A stretch of 7,992 nucleotides of DNA from Conexibacter sp. (GCA_025964215.1 JAOPZG010000517.1:1-7992); one strand, 5' to 3'; positions 1-6,016 are shown, counted from the first letter of the stretch. Notes: generated by a model not told the origin, from the letters alone. A program made the numbers and translations.

Positions 1-61
1 GCGCGCGAGCGCGGAGGTGCTCGGCGGCGGGAGCGACGCGCGCGCTGGCCGCTTCACCCGT

Positions 62-85
62 GGCCGCGGCGGCGCGCCTGCGGCC
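62..85 (-). terminator. possible hairpin terminator after the MYG1 gene
   Basis: Immediately after the MYG1 stop codon there is a 6-bp all-G/C inverted repeat (GGCCGC at 62-67 and GCGGCC at 80-85). Its 12-nt loop contains a further palindrome, GGCGCGCC, at 71-78. No T-run follows, so a classical intrinsic terminator is not shown. In DNA this GC-rich such short repeats also arise by chance, so the call rests mainly on position. Confidence 0.22.
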
Positions 86-86
86 G

Positions 87-977
87 TCAGCCCTGCGCCA
101 TCGCCAGCCGCGCGAGCGAGATGATGCCCTCGCGCGAGCCGGCCGAGGCGTAGAAGCCGGCGGTGTGGGCGAAGACGGCGTCCTTCACGCCGGTCGCGGC
201 GGCGAGCTCGTCGCCGCTGAGCCCGGCCCACGCGGACGGCAGGCTGCGGCGGTTCTCGAACGAGCCCGCGGCCTTCGGCACCGCCTGCAGGCCCCAGCCG
301 TCGGACTTCGGGTAGACCACGTACAACGCCTCCGGCGCGCCGGCGATGACCGTCTCGCGCCACGGCATGTTGCGGTCGAGCTCGATGACGCGCGGGTCCT
401 CGGCGCGGCCGATCGCGTCCAGGATCAGCTGGCGCGCGCGCTGGTAGGCGGCGGCGCCGGCGACCTGGCGCTCGAGGATCCCGGCAGCGAGCGCGACCGC
501 CTCCTCGAAGCGCGCGTCCTCCTGCTCCGGGCTGAGGTCCTCGTCCCAGGACGCGTTGAGCGCCGCGATGACGCCGCTGACCGACAGCGACCGGACGTCG
601 CCGATCAGCGCCTTGGCGATCGTCTGGCCGGTGTCGTTGGCGTCGACGCCCTGGACGAGCCGCTCGTCGATCGACGCCGCGGCCTCCTCGCTGCCGGCGA
701 CGCGCGCGCCGACGTGGCGCCAGACGAGCCCGAAGCTCGCGTAGCGGATGCCGTTCTCGCGCTCGCCCGCGCCGCCCTTCTGATGGTGGTCGAAGTCGCC
801 GGTCGCGGGGTCGTCGCGGCCGCCGACGTCGACGCGCACGTCGGCCTCGGCGTGCACCGCCTCGTCGCGCGTGCGGACGACCTCGACCGCCTCGCCGTCA
901 TCCGCCGCGAGCCGCAGGGCGGCCACCGCGAAGACGTCGTCGGCGTGGAAGTTCCCGGGGTGGGTCGCGACGCGCAT
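87..977 (-). CDS. MYG1 family protein (UPF0160, DHH-like metal-dependent phosphohydrolase/nuclease)
   Basis: A 296-residue protein of the MYG1 family. The eukaryotic member is reported as a 3'-5' RNA exonuclease; the bacterial role is unknown to me. The N-terminal signature THPGNFHADDVF is present, with putative metal ligands H6, H11, D13 and D14. It is followed by DVGG at 50-53, FDHHQ at 62-66, GLVWRHVG at 83-90, DANDTG at 112-117 and the family-typical C-terminal blocks WAGLSGDELA (250-259) and VFAHTAGFYA (268-277). Length is full for the family and no key residue is missing. The ATG start is at 977-975 and shares one base with the TGA of the upstream HhH-GPD gene (TGATG). That fixes the start and suggests translational coupling. 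It has no signal peptide or membrane segment, so it is probably cytoplasmic. Family assignment is strong; the substrate is not known. Confidence 0.9.
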   Translation of the reverse strand: MRVATHPGNFHADDVFAVAALRLAADDGEAVEVVRTRDEAVHAEADVRVDVGGRDDPATGDFDHHQKGGAGERENGIRYASFGLVWRHVGARVAGSEEAAASIDERLVQGVDANDTGQTIAKALIGDVRSLSVSGVIAALNASWDEDLSPEQEDARFEEAVALAAGILERQVAGAAAYQRARQLILDAIGRAEDPRVIELDRNMPWRETVIAGAPEALYVVYPKSDGWGLQAVPKAAGSFENRRSLPSAWAGLSGDELAAATGVKDAVFAHTAGFYASAGSREGIISLARLAMAQG

Positions 978-1561
978 CAGGCGCTCGGCACCTTCGCCTT
1001 GGACCACTCGGACTTGTGCACGCGCTTGAGCGCCTGGTACTCGACCAGCGCCTCGGGGGAGTCGACGTCGCCGAGCGTCGGGTGCCAGGGCACGAGCTCC
1101 TGCGCCGCGGCGACGTCGTAGTGCTTGGCCAGGACCGCGCACATCGACTTCACCTTCATCTCGCCGAAGCCGGGCAAGGCCTCCAGGTTGCCCTTCAACA
1201 TGGAGGCGTCGGTCGCCTCGGTCCAGGCGCGGGCGGCGTCGCCGTCGTAGGTGTCGCGGACGTGGACGGCGAGGTCGTGCACGCGCTTGGCCATCGCGCC
1301 GGGGTAGCGGTGCACGGCCGGCTTCTCGCGGAAGACCTTGTCCAGGTCGGCGTCCGCGAGCGTCGCGGGATCGAAGCCGCCGAGCCGCTCCTCGATCGCG
1401 AGCGGGCCGGCGAACGCCTTCTGGACGGTGACCTGCTGGTCGAGCGCGAACCCGACGAGCAGCGCGAACGGATCGCGGGCGATCAGCGCGTTGGCCTCGT
1501 CGGACTCGGTGAAGTACAGGCGGTCGGGCACCGCCGGATCGTAGCTCGACGGCCACCGCAA
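977..1561 (-). CDS. HhH-GPD-type base excision DNA repair family protein (TIGR03252-like)
   Basis: A 194-residue protein resembling the short, conserved HhH-GPD family of Actinobacteria, related to DNA glycosylases of the Nth/MutY/AlkA superfamily. The N-terminal part contains DPFALLVGFALDQQVTV (30-46), where the family's DQQ motif lies. The helix-hairpin-helix is LEALPGFGEMKVKSM (126-140). The catalytic aspartate that usually follows the hairpin by about 20-25 residues is not obvious: D149 lies slightly early and D165 late. Glycosylase activity is therefore inferred from the fold only. The start shown is TTG at 1561-1559, with GAGGG at 1574-1570, 8 nt upstream. An in-frame GTG at 1531 (residue 11) would give a shorter protein that also fits the family but has no visible ribosome-binding site. 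It overlaps MYG1 by 1 nt and probably shares its transcript. The leader is an inverted repeat that covers the ribosome-binding site. Confidence 0.85.
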   Translation of the reverse strand: MRWPSSYDPAVPDRLYFTESDEANALIARDPFALLVGFALDQQVTVQKAFAGPLAIEERLGGFDPATLADADLDKVFREKPAVHRYPGAMAKRVHDLAVHVRDTYDGDAARAWTEATDASMLKGNLEALPGFGEMKVKSMCAVLAKHYDVAAAQELVPWHPTLGDVDSPEALVEYQALKRVHKSEWSKAKVPSA

Positions 1562-1611
1562 CCCTCGAACCCTCGAGGGGGTCAGACCCCCTTGAGGGTT
1601 GCGTGAGGGTT
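1560..1611. repeat. imperfect palindrome filling the SDR-HhH gap (terminator, attenuator or REP-like)
   Basis: The core is a 16+1+16 inverted repeat at 1568-1583 and 1585-1600, around GGGGGTC-A-GACCCCC. It has one imperfect position, which is G.U if transcribed from the plus strand and A.C if transcribed from the minus strand. A second copy of the outer heptamer lies on each side: AACCCTC at 1560-1566 and 1568-1574, GAGGGTT at 1594-1600 and 1605-1611. The structure runs from the last base of the SDR stop codon into the TTG start of the HhH gene. In minus-strand RNA the 3' arm contains the GAGGG ribosome-binding candidate at 1574-1570. It has no T-run. The inverted repeat is directly seen; whether it terminates transcription, masks translation or is a dispersed repeat is inference. 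Confidence 0.7.
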
Positions 1612-2597
1612 CAGGCCGCCGGGGCGAACGCGTCGACGCCGGTCAGCTCGGCCGAGACGGACCACAGGCGCGCGGCCGCGTCGCGGTCGATCGCCTGGGC
1701 GTCGACGCCGCGGACCCGCGCGTCCTCGCCGCCGACGTGGGTCGGCGCGGCGACGTCGCAGTCCTCGCAGTAGACGCCGCCGAGGCCGTCGAGCCGCGGC
1801 GAGGTCGCGGCCCACGTCGAGGTCGACGCGCCGGCCTCGGGCGTCTTGAAGCGCGTCTCGAGCTGGTTGCCGTCGGCGTCGATCCAGCCCATGTCGACCA
1901 TCTCCTGGCGGGAGAGGTGGCGCTGGAGCGGTGTCAGGATCCCGCCCGGATGCGCGGCGAACGCGCGCACGCCGGCGTCCTGGCCGAGCGCGTCGAGCTG
2001 GACGGCGAAGAGGCTGTTGGCGGTCTTGGCCTGGCCGTAGGCCGCCCACTTCTCGTAGCCCCGGTCGAACATCAGGTCGTCGAAGCGGATCGCGGAGAGC
2101 TTGTGGCCGGTGGAGGAGAGCGCGACGACGCGTCCGCCGCCGCCGGCCACCAGCGCCGGCCAGAGCAGGTTCGTCAGCGTGAAGTGGCCGAGGTGGTTGG
2201 TCGCGAGCTGCGCCTCCCAGCCGTGCGCGAGGCGCGTCTCGGGGCACGCCATGATCGCGGCGTTGTTGATGAGGATGTCGATGGAGCGCTCGGACTCCAG
2301 GAAGCGCGCCGCGAACGCGCGCACGCTGTCGAGATCCCCGAGGTCGAGCGCCTCCACCTCCGCGGTGACGGACTCGCCCGCGAGCACCTCGCGCGCGTGC
2401 TCGGGCCGGCGCGCCGGGACGACGACCTGCGCGCCGGCGCCGGTGAGCGCGCGCACGGTCTCCAGGCCGAGGCCCGAGTAGCCGCCGGTGACGATCGCGA
2501 GCTTCCCGGTCAGGTCGATCCCGGCGAGCACCTCGGCGGCGGTCGAGCGCGCGCCGAAGCCGGATCCGATGGGCTGCTGCGGGGTGAAGGAGGTCAT
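1611..2597 (-). CDS. SDR family NAD(P)-dependent oxidoreductase
   Basis: A 328-residue short-chain dehydrogenase/reductase of the retinol-dehydrogenase/protochlorophyllide-reductase-like type, expected to oxidise or reduce an alcohol/carbonyl with NAD(P). The dinucleotide-binding motif is TGGYSGLG at 37-44, NNAA at 111-114, the helix-4 asparagine N134 in TNHLGHF, the catalytic serine in SST at 161-163, and YGQAK with Y187 and K191. HPGG follows at 216-219. A basic PARR at 61-64 after beta-2 favours NADP(H), by inference. It is longer than a 250-residue classical SDR because of an N-terminal extension and a C-terminal region containing CEDC at 277-280. I chose ATG 2597-2595. GTG at 2606 is in frame (331 residues), but the only purine-rich site, GGAGG at 2604-2600, overlaps that GTG and sits just 2 nt before the ATG. 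It lies 21 nt after the nucleotidyltransferase, same strand. The substrate is unknown. Confidence 0.88.
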   Translation of the reverse strand: MTSFTPQQPIGSGFGARSTAAEVLAGIDLTGKLAIVTGGYSGLGLETVRALTGAGAQVVVPARRPEHAREVLAGESVTAEVEALDLGDLDSVRAFAARFLESERSIDILINNAAIMACPETRLAHGWEAQLATNHLGHFTLTNLLWPALVAGGGGRVVALSSTGHKLSAIRFDDLMFDRGYEKWAAYGQAKTANSLFAVQLDALGQDAGVRAFAAHPGGILTPLQRHLSRQEMVDMGWIDADGNQLETRFKTPEAGASTSTWAATSPRLDGLGGVYCEDCDVAAPTHVGGEDARVRGVDAQAIDRDAAARLWSVSAELTGVDAFAPAA

Positions 2598-2618
2598 GGC
2601 CTCCACGGTAGGCGCCCG

Positions 2619-3617
2619 CTAGAAGATCGCGTACTCGCGCACCGCGGGCGCGAGCGAGGTCTCGAAGAGCAGCGCGAGCAGGCCGTTCTGGAACTCCGCG
2701 GCGAGGCGGCGGACCTCGACGAACGTGGCGGACTCCGGCGCGCTGGCGCGGTCGAGGCCCGCGAGCTCCTCGCGCATCGCCACATCGCCGAGGATCCCGA
2801 TCCAGCGGTCGTACGCGCCGAGGCAGCGGACGCCCGCGTCGAGCTGGTCGGCGCTCAGGAACGCATCGGCGACGCGGTCGGTCGCCGGGAGCGCGAGCTG
2901 CGCGGCCAGGAACGGGCGCACGTCGGCGCCGCGCAGCGCGTGGCAGCGCAGGATCGGGACGAGGCCGCCGGCGAAGAGCATCTTGCGCGAGGTGCGCAGC
3001 TTGGCGTTGCGGATGCCCCACTTGCGCTCGTCGTCGCGGTGCTTGCCGGCGAAGTCGACCGCGATCGTGCGCCAGTAGCGCATGACGTCGTTGAGGAAGA
3101 AGCGCGGCGGGCGGTGGTCGCTGCGGCCCTCGGCGAGGTAGCGGTCGAGGACCTGCTCCCAGCAGGCGCGGTGCACGTCGGCGCCGACGACCGCGACCGA
3201 CTCGAGCATCAGCAGCATCCGCTGCGTGAGGTTGCGGTTGTCGTCCTCCTCGAGCCCGATGTGCTCGACGAGGTCGCGGCTCGCGCTCACCGTGCCGAAC
3301 GCGCCCTGCGTCCCGGGCTTGCGCGCGCCCGCGCCGAGCAGCGCGCGGACCGCCTCGACGTCCGGGCGCAGCGCCTCGCCGCGGCCCGGCCCGTCGACCA
3401 GCAGCAGCCAGTCGTCGTCGGAGTGCTCGGTCAGCTCGCGGCGGCCCCACGAGCCGAAGAGGACGACCGCGACGTCCGGGTCCCGCTCCACCGCCGCGAA
3501 GCGCGTGCGCAGGCGGTCGAGCTCGACGTCCGTCCGCGCCCGCGCCGCGAGCAGATGCGGGAAGCCGTCCGCGCCGTGGGCGGCGAGTCGCTCCAGCGCG
3601 GAGGGCGCGGCGCTCAA
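2619..3617 (-). CDS. nucleotidyltransferase domain protein (GlnD/DUF294-like Pol beta fold)
   Basis: A 332-residue protein with an N-terminal nucleotidyltransferase domain. VVLFGSWGRR (51-60) is followed by HSDDD (65-69), matching the GS-x-x-x-SDxD signature in which D67 and D69 would bind metal. The remainder is predicted to be mostly helical. It includes RFFLNDVMRYWRT (172-184) and a basic stretch around GIRNAKLRTSRKMLFAGG (201-218), which look like family-specific conserved blocks. The acceptor (protein, small molecule or nucleic acid) cannot be read from the sequence. The frame has no ATG or GTG near its beginning; the best start is TTG at 3617-3615, which overlaps the TGA of the TIM-barrel gene as TTGA. 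Translation is therefore probably coupled to the upstream gene. It ends with TAG at 2621-2619, 21 nt before the SDR start. An antitoxin-like or aminoglycoside-modifying role was considered, but the protein is longer than minimal MNT proteins. Confidence 0.8.
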   Translation of the reverse strand: MSAAPSALERLAAHGADGFPHLLAARARTDVELDRLRTRFAAVERDPDVAVVLFGSWGRRELTEHSDDDWLLLVDGPGRGEALRPDVEAVRALLGAGARKPGTQGAFGTVSASRDLVEHIGLEEDDNRNLTQRMLLMLESVAVVGADVHRACWEQVLDRYLAEGRSDHRPPRFFLNDVMRYWRTIAVDFAGKHRDDERKWGIRNAKLRTSRKMLFAGGLVPILRCHALRGADVRPFLAAQLALPATDRVADAFLSADQLDAGVRCLGAYDRWIGILGDVAMREELAGLDRASAPESATFVEVRRLAAEFQNGLLALLFETSLAPAVREYAIF

Positions 3618-4303
3618 GGCGCCAGCGGCGCTTCCAGGATCCACGGCACGTCGCGGCAGCGACGCAGGACCGGGCCGAACGCGGCCTCGTCGGCGTCGGT
3701 CAGCGGGACGTGGTGCCCGTCCGCGTCGAGCGAGCTGACGTGCAGGTGGCGCAGCCGCACCGCGTAGCGGTCCAGCAGGTCGTGCGCGCCGGCGAGCGTG
3801 GGGTCGACGTCGCGCGCGTGGGCGACGTCGAGGCAGAGGCCGGCGGCGGGCAGCGCGGCGAAGTAGGGGACGAGCTCGTCGGCCGTGCGGCCGCCGCCCT
3901 TGCGCGAGTCCATGTTCTCCAGGACCAGCCGCGCGCCGAGCTTGCGGTACTCGGTGACGTCGTCGATGACGTCGGGGTGGACGACGATCGCGTCGACGAT
4001 CGTGGGCAGCCGCGCGAGCGTGTCGACGAGCTTGGACTCCGACATCCGCAGGTCCTTGGACGGCGCGTGCACGCTGACGTAGCGGAACGGCAGCGACGCG
4101 TCGTGCGCGAGGTAGGACGCGAGCCCGGGCAGCTCGGTCTCCGACAGCGCGGCGAGCTCCGCCGTGAACGGCGAGAGCGCGGCAGCGCGCGCGGCCAGCC
4201 GCGGCCAGTCGCCGCGATCCTCGACCAGGAAGCCGGTCGAGGCGCCGACCGGATGGTGGCCGAGCAGGGGGCGGTGGTCGGTCAGGGCGGAGACGGGCAT
4301 CAT
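3614..4303 (-). CDS. sugar phosphate isomerase/epimerase-like TIM-barrel protein (AP endonuclease family 2 fold)
   Basis: A compact 229-residue TIM barrel of the xylose-isomerase-like/endonuclease IV superfamily. Successive strand-end motifs supply a full set of likely metal ligands: VSVHAP (H79), VVHPD (H109), LVLENMD (E129), LCLDVAHA (D159, H162), HLHVSS (H188) and ILEAP (E224). The fold is clear, and the spacing resembles endonuclease IV and sugar isomerases. At 229 residues it is shorter than either (about 280 or more), so substrate class is open. It begins with tandem ATG codons at 4303-4298; no strong ribosome-binding site is visible. It is first in a minus-strand series, overlaps the nucleotidyltransferase by 4 nt and is divergent from the crotonase gene. 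I recognise the fold with confidence but not a specific reaction. Confidence 0.82.
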   Translation of the reverse strand: MMPVSALTDHRPLLGHHPVGASTGFLVEDRGDWPRLAARAAALSPFTAELAALSETELPGLASYLAHDASLPFRYVSVHAPSKDLRMSESKLVDTLARLPTIVDAIVVHPDVIDDVTEYRKLGARLVLENMDSRKGGGRTADELVPYFAALPAAGLCLDVAHARDVDPTLAGAHDLLDRYAVRLRHLHVSSLDADGHHVPLTDADEAAFGPVLRRCRDVPWILEAPLAP

Positions 4304-4377
4304 GCGGGCGACCGAGCCTAGGCGACGCGTCAGACGTCCTCGCGCGCCGTCCCCGCTCGTAGCGGTAGAAGTGCTCC
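4304..4377. promoter_or_regulatory. divergent intergenic region, probable promoters
   Basis: This 74-bp stretch separates the minus-strand TIM-barrel gene from the plus-strand crotonase gene, so at least one promoter in each direction is expected here or just inside the genes. It contains the palindromes CCTAGG near 4317-4322 and GACGCGTC at 4324-4331, closely followed by GACGTC at 4334-4339. I could not recognise convincing -35/-10 boxes on either strand. The regulatory call is from gene arrangement. Confidence 0.4.
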
Positions 4378-5283
4378 ATGCAGACGATGACCTACGAGGT
4401 CGCCGACCGGGTCGCGCGGATCACGCTGAACCGCCCGGACCGGGGCAACGGCCTGACGCGGGCGCTGATCGACGAGCTGGCGGCGTGCGTGGAGCGCGCC
4501 GACCTCGACCCGACCGTGCACGTGATCCTGCTCGCGGGCAACGGCAAGGGGTTCTGCGGCGGCTACGACCTGGTCGACTCGGCGGAGGGGCTGGGGCTCG
4601 AAGGCGCCGCCGCGCCCGACGGCTCGCCGCTCGACCCCGCCACGATGGCCGCCAACCACGACCCGCGCGGGACGTGGGACCCGATGGTCGACCACGCGAT
4701 GATGGCGCGCAACGTCCGGGCGTTCATGTCGCTCTTCTCCGCGAGCACGCCGGTGATCTGCAAGGTCCACGGCTTCTGCGTCGCGGGCGGGACCGACCTC
4801 GCGCTGTGCAGCGACCTGCTCGTGATCGCCGAGGACGCGAAGATCGGCTACCCGCCGGCGCGCGTGTGGGGCTCGCCGACCACCTCGCTCTGGGCCGCGC
4901 GCCTGGGCCCGCAGCGCGCCAAGCGCCTGCTCTTTACCGGCGACTGCCTCTCGGGCGCCGAGGCGCTGGAGTGGGGCCTGGCGATCGAGGCGCCGCCCGC
5001 CGCCGAGCTCGACGCGCGCGCCGACGCGCTGGCGGCCCGCATTGCCCGGATGCCGCTCAACCAGCTCCAGATGATGAAGCTGCTCGTCAACCAGCAGACG
5101 CTCGCCCAGGGCCTGCCGGCCACGCAGCTGCTCGGCACCGTCTTCGACGGGATCGCCCGCCACACCGCCGAGGGCTACGCGTTCCAGCAGCAGGCGGCGA
5201 CCGAGGGCTTCCGCGCCGCGGTGCGCGGGCGCGACGAGCCGTTCGGCGACGCCGGCGGCGCGACCTCCGGCGTCACGCGGTGA
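4378..5283 (+). CDS. crotonase/enoyl-CoA hydratase family protein, atypical active site
   Basis: A 301-residue crotonase-superfamily protein that should bind an acyl-CoA thioester. Both oxyanion-hole segments are visible: GKGFCGGYDL (56-65) and KVHGFCVAGGTDL (129-141). The two glutamates used by enoyl-CoA hydratases are replaced. The GGxE position reads GGTD (D140), and the position matching the second glutamate in FGxPE reads IGYPP (P160). Classical hydration is thus doubtful; isomerase, hydrolase or other thioester chemistry is possible. A long insert, about residues 66-118 and rich in Asp, Met and Pro, lies between the two halves and contains WDPMVDHAMMARN (100-112). The ATG at 4378 has only a weak purine stretch (GAAG) about 7 nt upstream; M4 at 4387 is an alternative. 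It is the only plus-strand gene here and overlaps the GDPD gene tail to tail by 11 bp, with no visible terminator. Confidence 0.88.
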   Translation: MQTMTYEVADRVARITLNRPDRGNGLTRALIDELAACVERADLDPTVHVILLAGNGKGFCGGYDLVDSAEGLGLEGAAAPDGSPLDPATMAANHDPRGTWDPMVDHAMMARNVRAFMSLFSASTPVICKVHGFCVAGGTDLALCSDLLVIAEDAKIGYPPARVWGSPTTSLWAARLGPQRAKRLLFTGDCLSGAEALEWGLAIEAPPAAELDARADALAARIARMPLNQLQMMKLLVNQQTLAQGLPATQLLGTVFDGIARHTAEGYAFQQQAATEGFRAAVRGRDEPFGDAGGATSGVTR

Positions 5284-5953
5284 GCCGCGCCCCGAAGAGC
5301 CGCGGGTCGTTCGTGGTGATCCCCGCCACGCCGGTGAGCAGCAGGCGCTCGATCAGGATCTGCGAGTCGACGGTCCACGCGTAGACCTCGGCGCCGCACG
5401 CGGTCATCCGCGTCACGAGGTCGGCGTCGACGAGGCCGTGGTGGGCCATCAGGCAGTCGAAGCGGCCGGCCTCGACCGCGACGACGAGGCGCTGCGTCAG
5501 GCCGCGGTTCCAGCGGTGGCGCCGGCGCGAGATCCAGCCGCCGACGCTGATCCCCACGCGCACGCCCGGGTCGAGCCGGCGCACGCGGTCCAGGGAGCGC
5601 GCGAACTGGCTGGAGATCAGGCAGCGGTCGGTCAGCCCGGCGGCCTGGAGCAGGTCGAGCGTCTGGAGCTCGTAGCCCGGCCGCTTGAGGTCGACGTTGA
5701 AGGTGACGTGCGCGAAGCGCGGGTCGCTCAGGTGCGCGAGGCCGGCGGCGAGCGGGACCACCTGATGGCGCCGCGCCTCGAGGCGCGAGTGGGCCAGGAC
5801 GAGCCGGCCGCGGTGGCGGGTCACGTCGAACTCGATGACGTCCACGCCCGCGGCGAGGGCGGCCTCGAAGCTCGCCACGGTGTTGCCCGGCGCGAGCTGG
5901 CCGGCGCCCTTGTGGCCGACCCGCTTGACGGGCGCTCGCGTGGCGGAGGACAT
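5273..5953 (-). CDS. glycerophosphodiester phosphodiesterase family protein
   Basis: A 226-residue TIM-barrel phosphodiesterase of the GDPD family, which hydrolyses glycerophosphodiesters to glycerol-3-phosphate and an alcohol. Motifs in order: GHKGAG (13-18, catalytic H14), PGNTVASFEAAL (22-33), IEFDV (40-44, metal ligands E41 and D43), LAHS (53-56, second histidine H55) and NVDLK (86-90, with D88 where the third ligand is usually Glu). YAWTVD (190-195) and GITTNDP (210-216) close the barrel. Departures from the textbook pattern are PGNT for PENT, HS for HD, and DLK for EIK. GHKG/PGNT variants look like a recognisable subfamily, so activity is still plausible. It has no signal peptide and is probably cytoplasmic. 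The start is ATG at 5953-5951. It follows the MBL gene by 63 nt on the same strand; substrate and regulation are not shown. Confidence 0.87.
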   Translation of the reverse strand: MSSATRAPVKRVGHKGAGQLAPGNTVASFEAALAAGVDVIEFDVTRHRGRLVLAHSRLEARRHQVVPLAAGLAHLSDPRFAHVTFNVDLKRPGYELQTLDLLQAAGLTDRCLISSQFARSLDRVRRLDPGVRVGISVGGWISRRRHRWNRGLTQRLVVAVEAGRFDCLMAHHGLVDADLVTRMTACGAEVYAWTVDSQILIERLLLTGVAGITTNDPRLFGARLTA

Positions 5954-6016
5954 ACCACCATGATCGACGGTTCGGGGCCGGATCTGGAGGCGTGCCGGTG
6001 CCCGGCGGCTCTTGAC

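Noticed and set aside
1..57. Possible start of another minus-strand gene (GTG at 57-55, open to the left edge)
   Set aside because: Only 19 codons are visible, there is no ribosome-binding site and no recognisable protein; an open frame this short is expected by chance at this GC content.
87..1556. Apparent 489-residue fusion ending in MYG1
   Set aside because: Residues before the MRVATHPG start are the Arg-rich shadow of the HhH-GPD gene; the MYG1 start is fixed by the TGATG overlap and by the N-terminal family motif.
1582..3450. A 622-residue minus-strand frame overlapping the SDR and nucleotidyltransferase genes
   Set aside because: It is an Arg/Pro/Gly-rich out-of-frame reading of the two real genes, with no recognisable motif.
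2619..3617. Nucleotidyltransferase as an MNT/HEPN-type antitoxin or other defence gene
   Set aside because: At 332 residues it is much longer than minimal MNT antitoxins, no HEPN RX4-6H motif was recognised in it or its neighbours, and no other defence gene is present.
1599..3767. A 722-residue open frame on the plus strand
   Set aside because: It lies antisense to three convincing genes (SDR, nucleotidyltransferase, end of the TIM-barrel gene), is Arg/Ala/Glu-rich without any domain motif, and is expected because GC-rich third positions suppress stop codons on the opposite strand.
2619..4379. Apparent 586-residue fusion of an N-terminal extension with the nucleotidyltransferase
   Set aside because: The upstream part is the out-of-frame shadow of the TIM-barrel gene and is Arg-rich low-complexity. 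The nucleotidyltransferase begins sensibly at the TTG overlapping the TIM-barrel stop.
5994..6006. Short hairpin GCCGG-TGC-CCGGC between the MBL and GDPD genes
   Set aside because: The stem is only 5 bp without a T-run; such repeats are common by chance in this composition, and the gene spacing does not demand a terminator.
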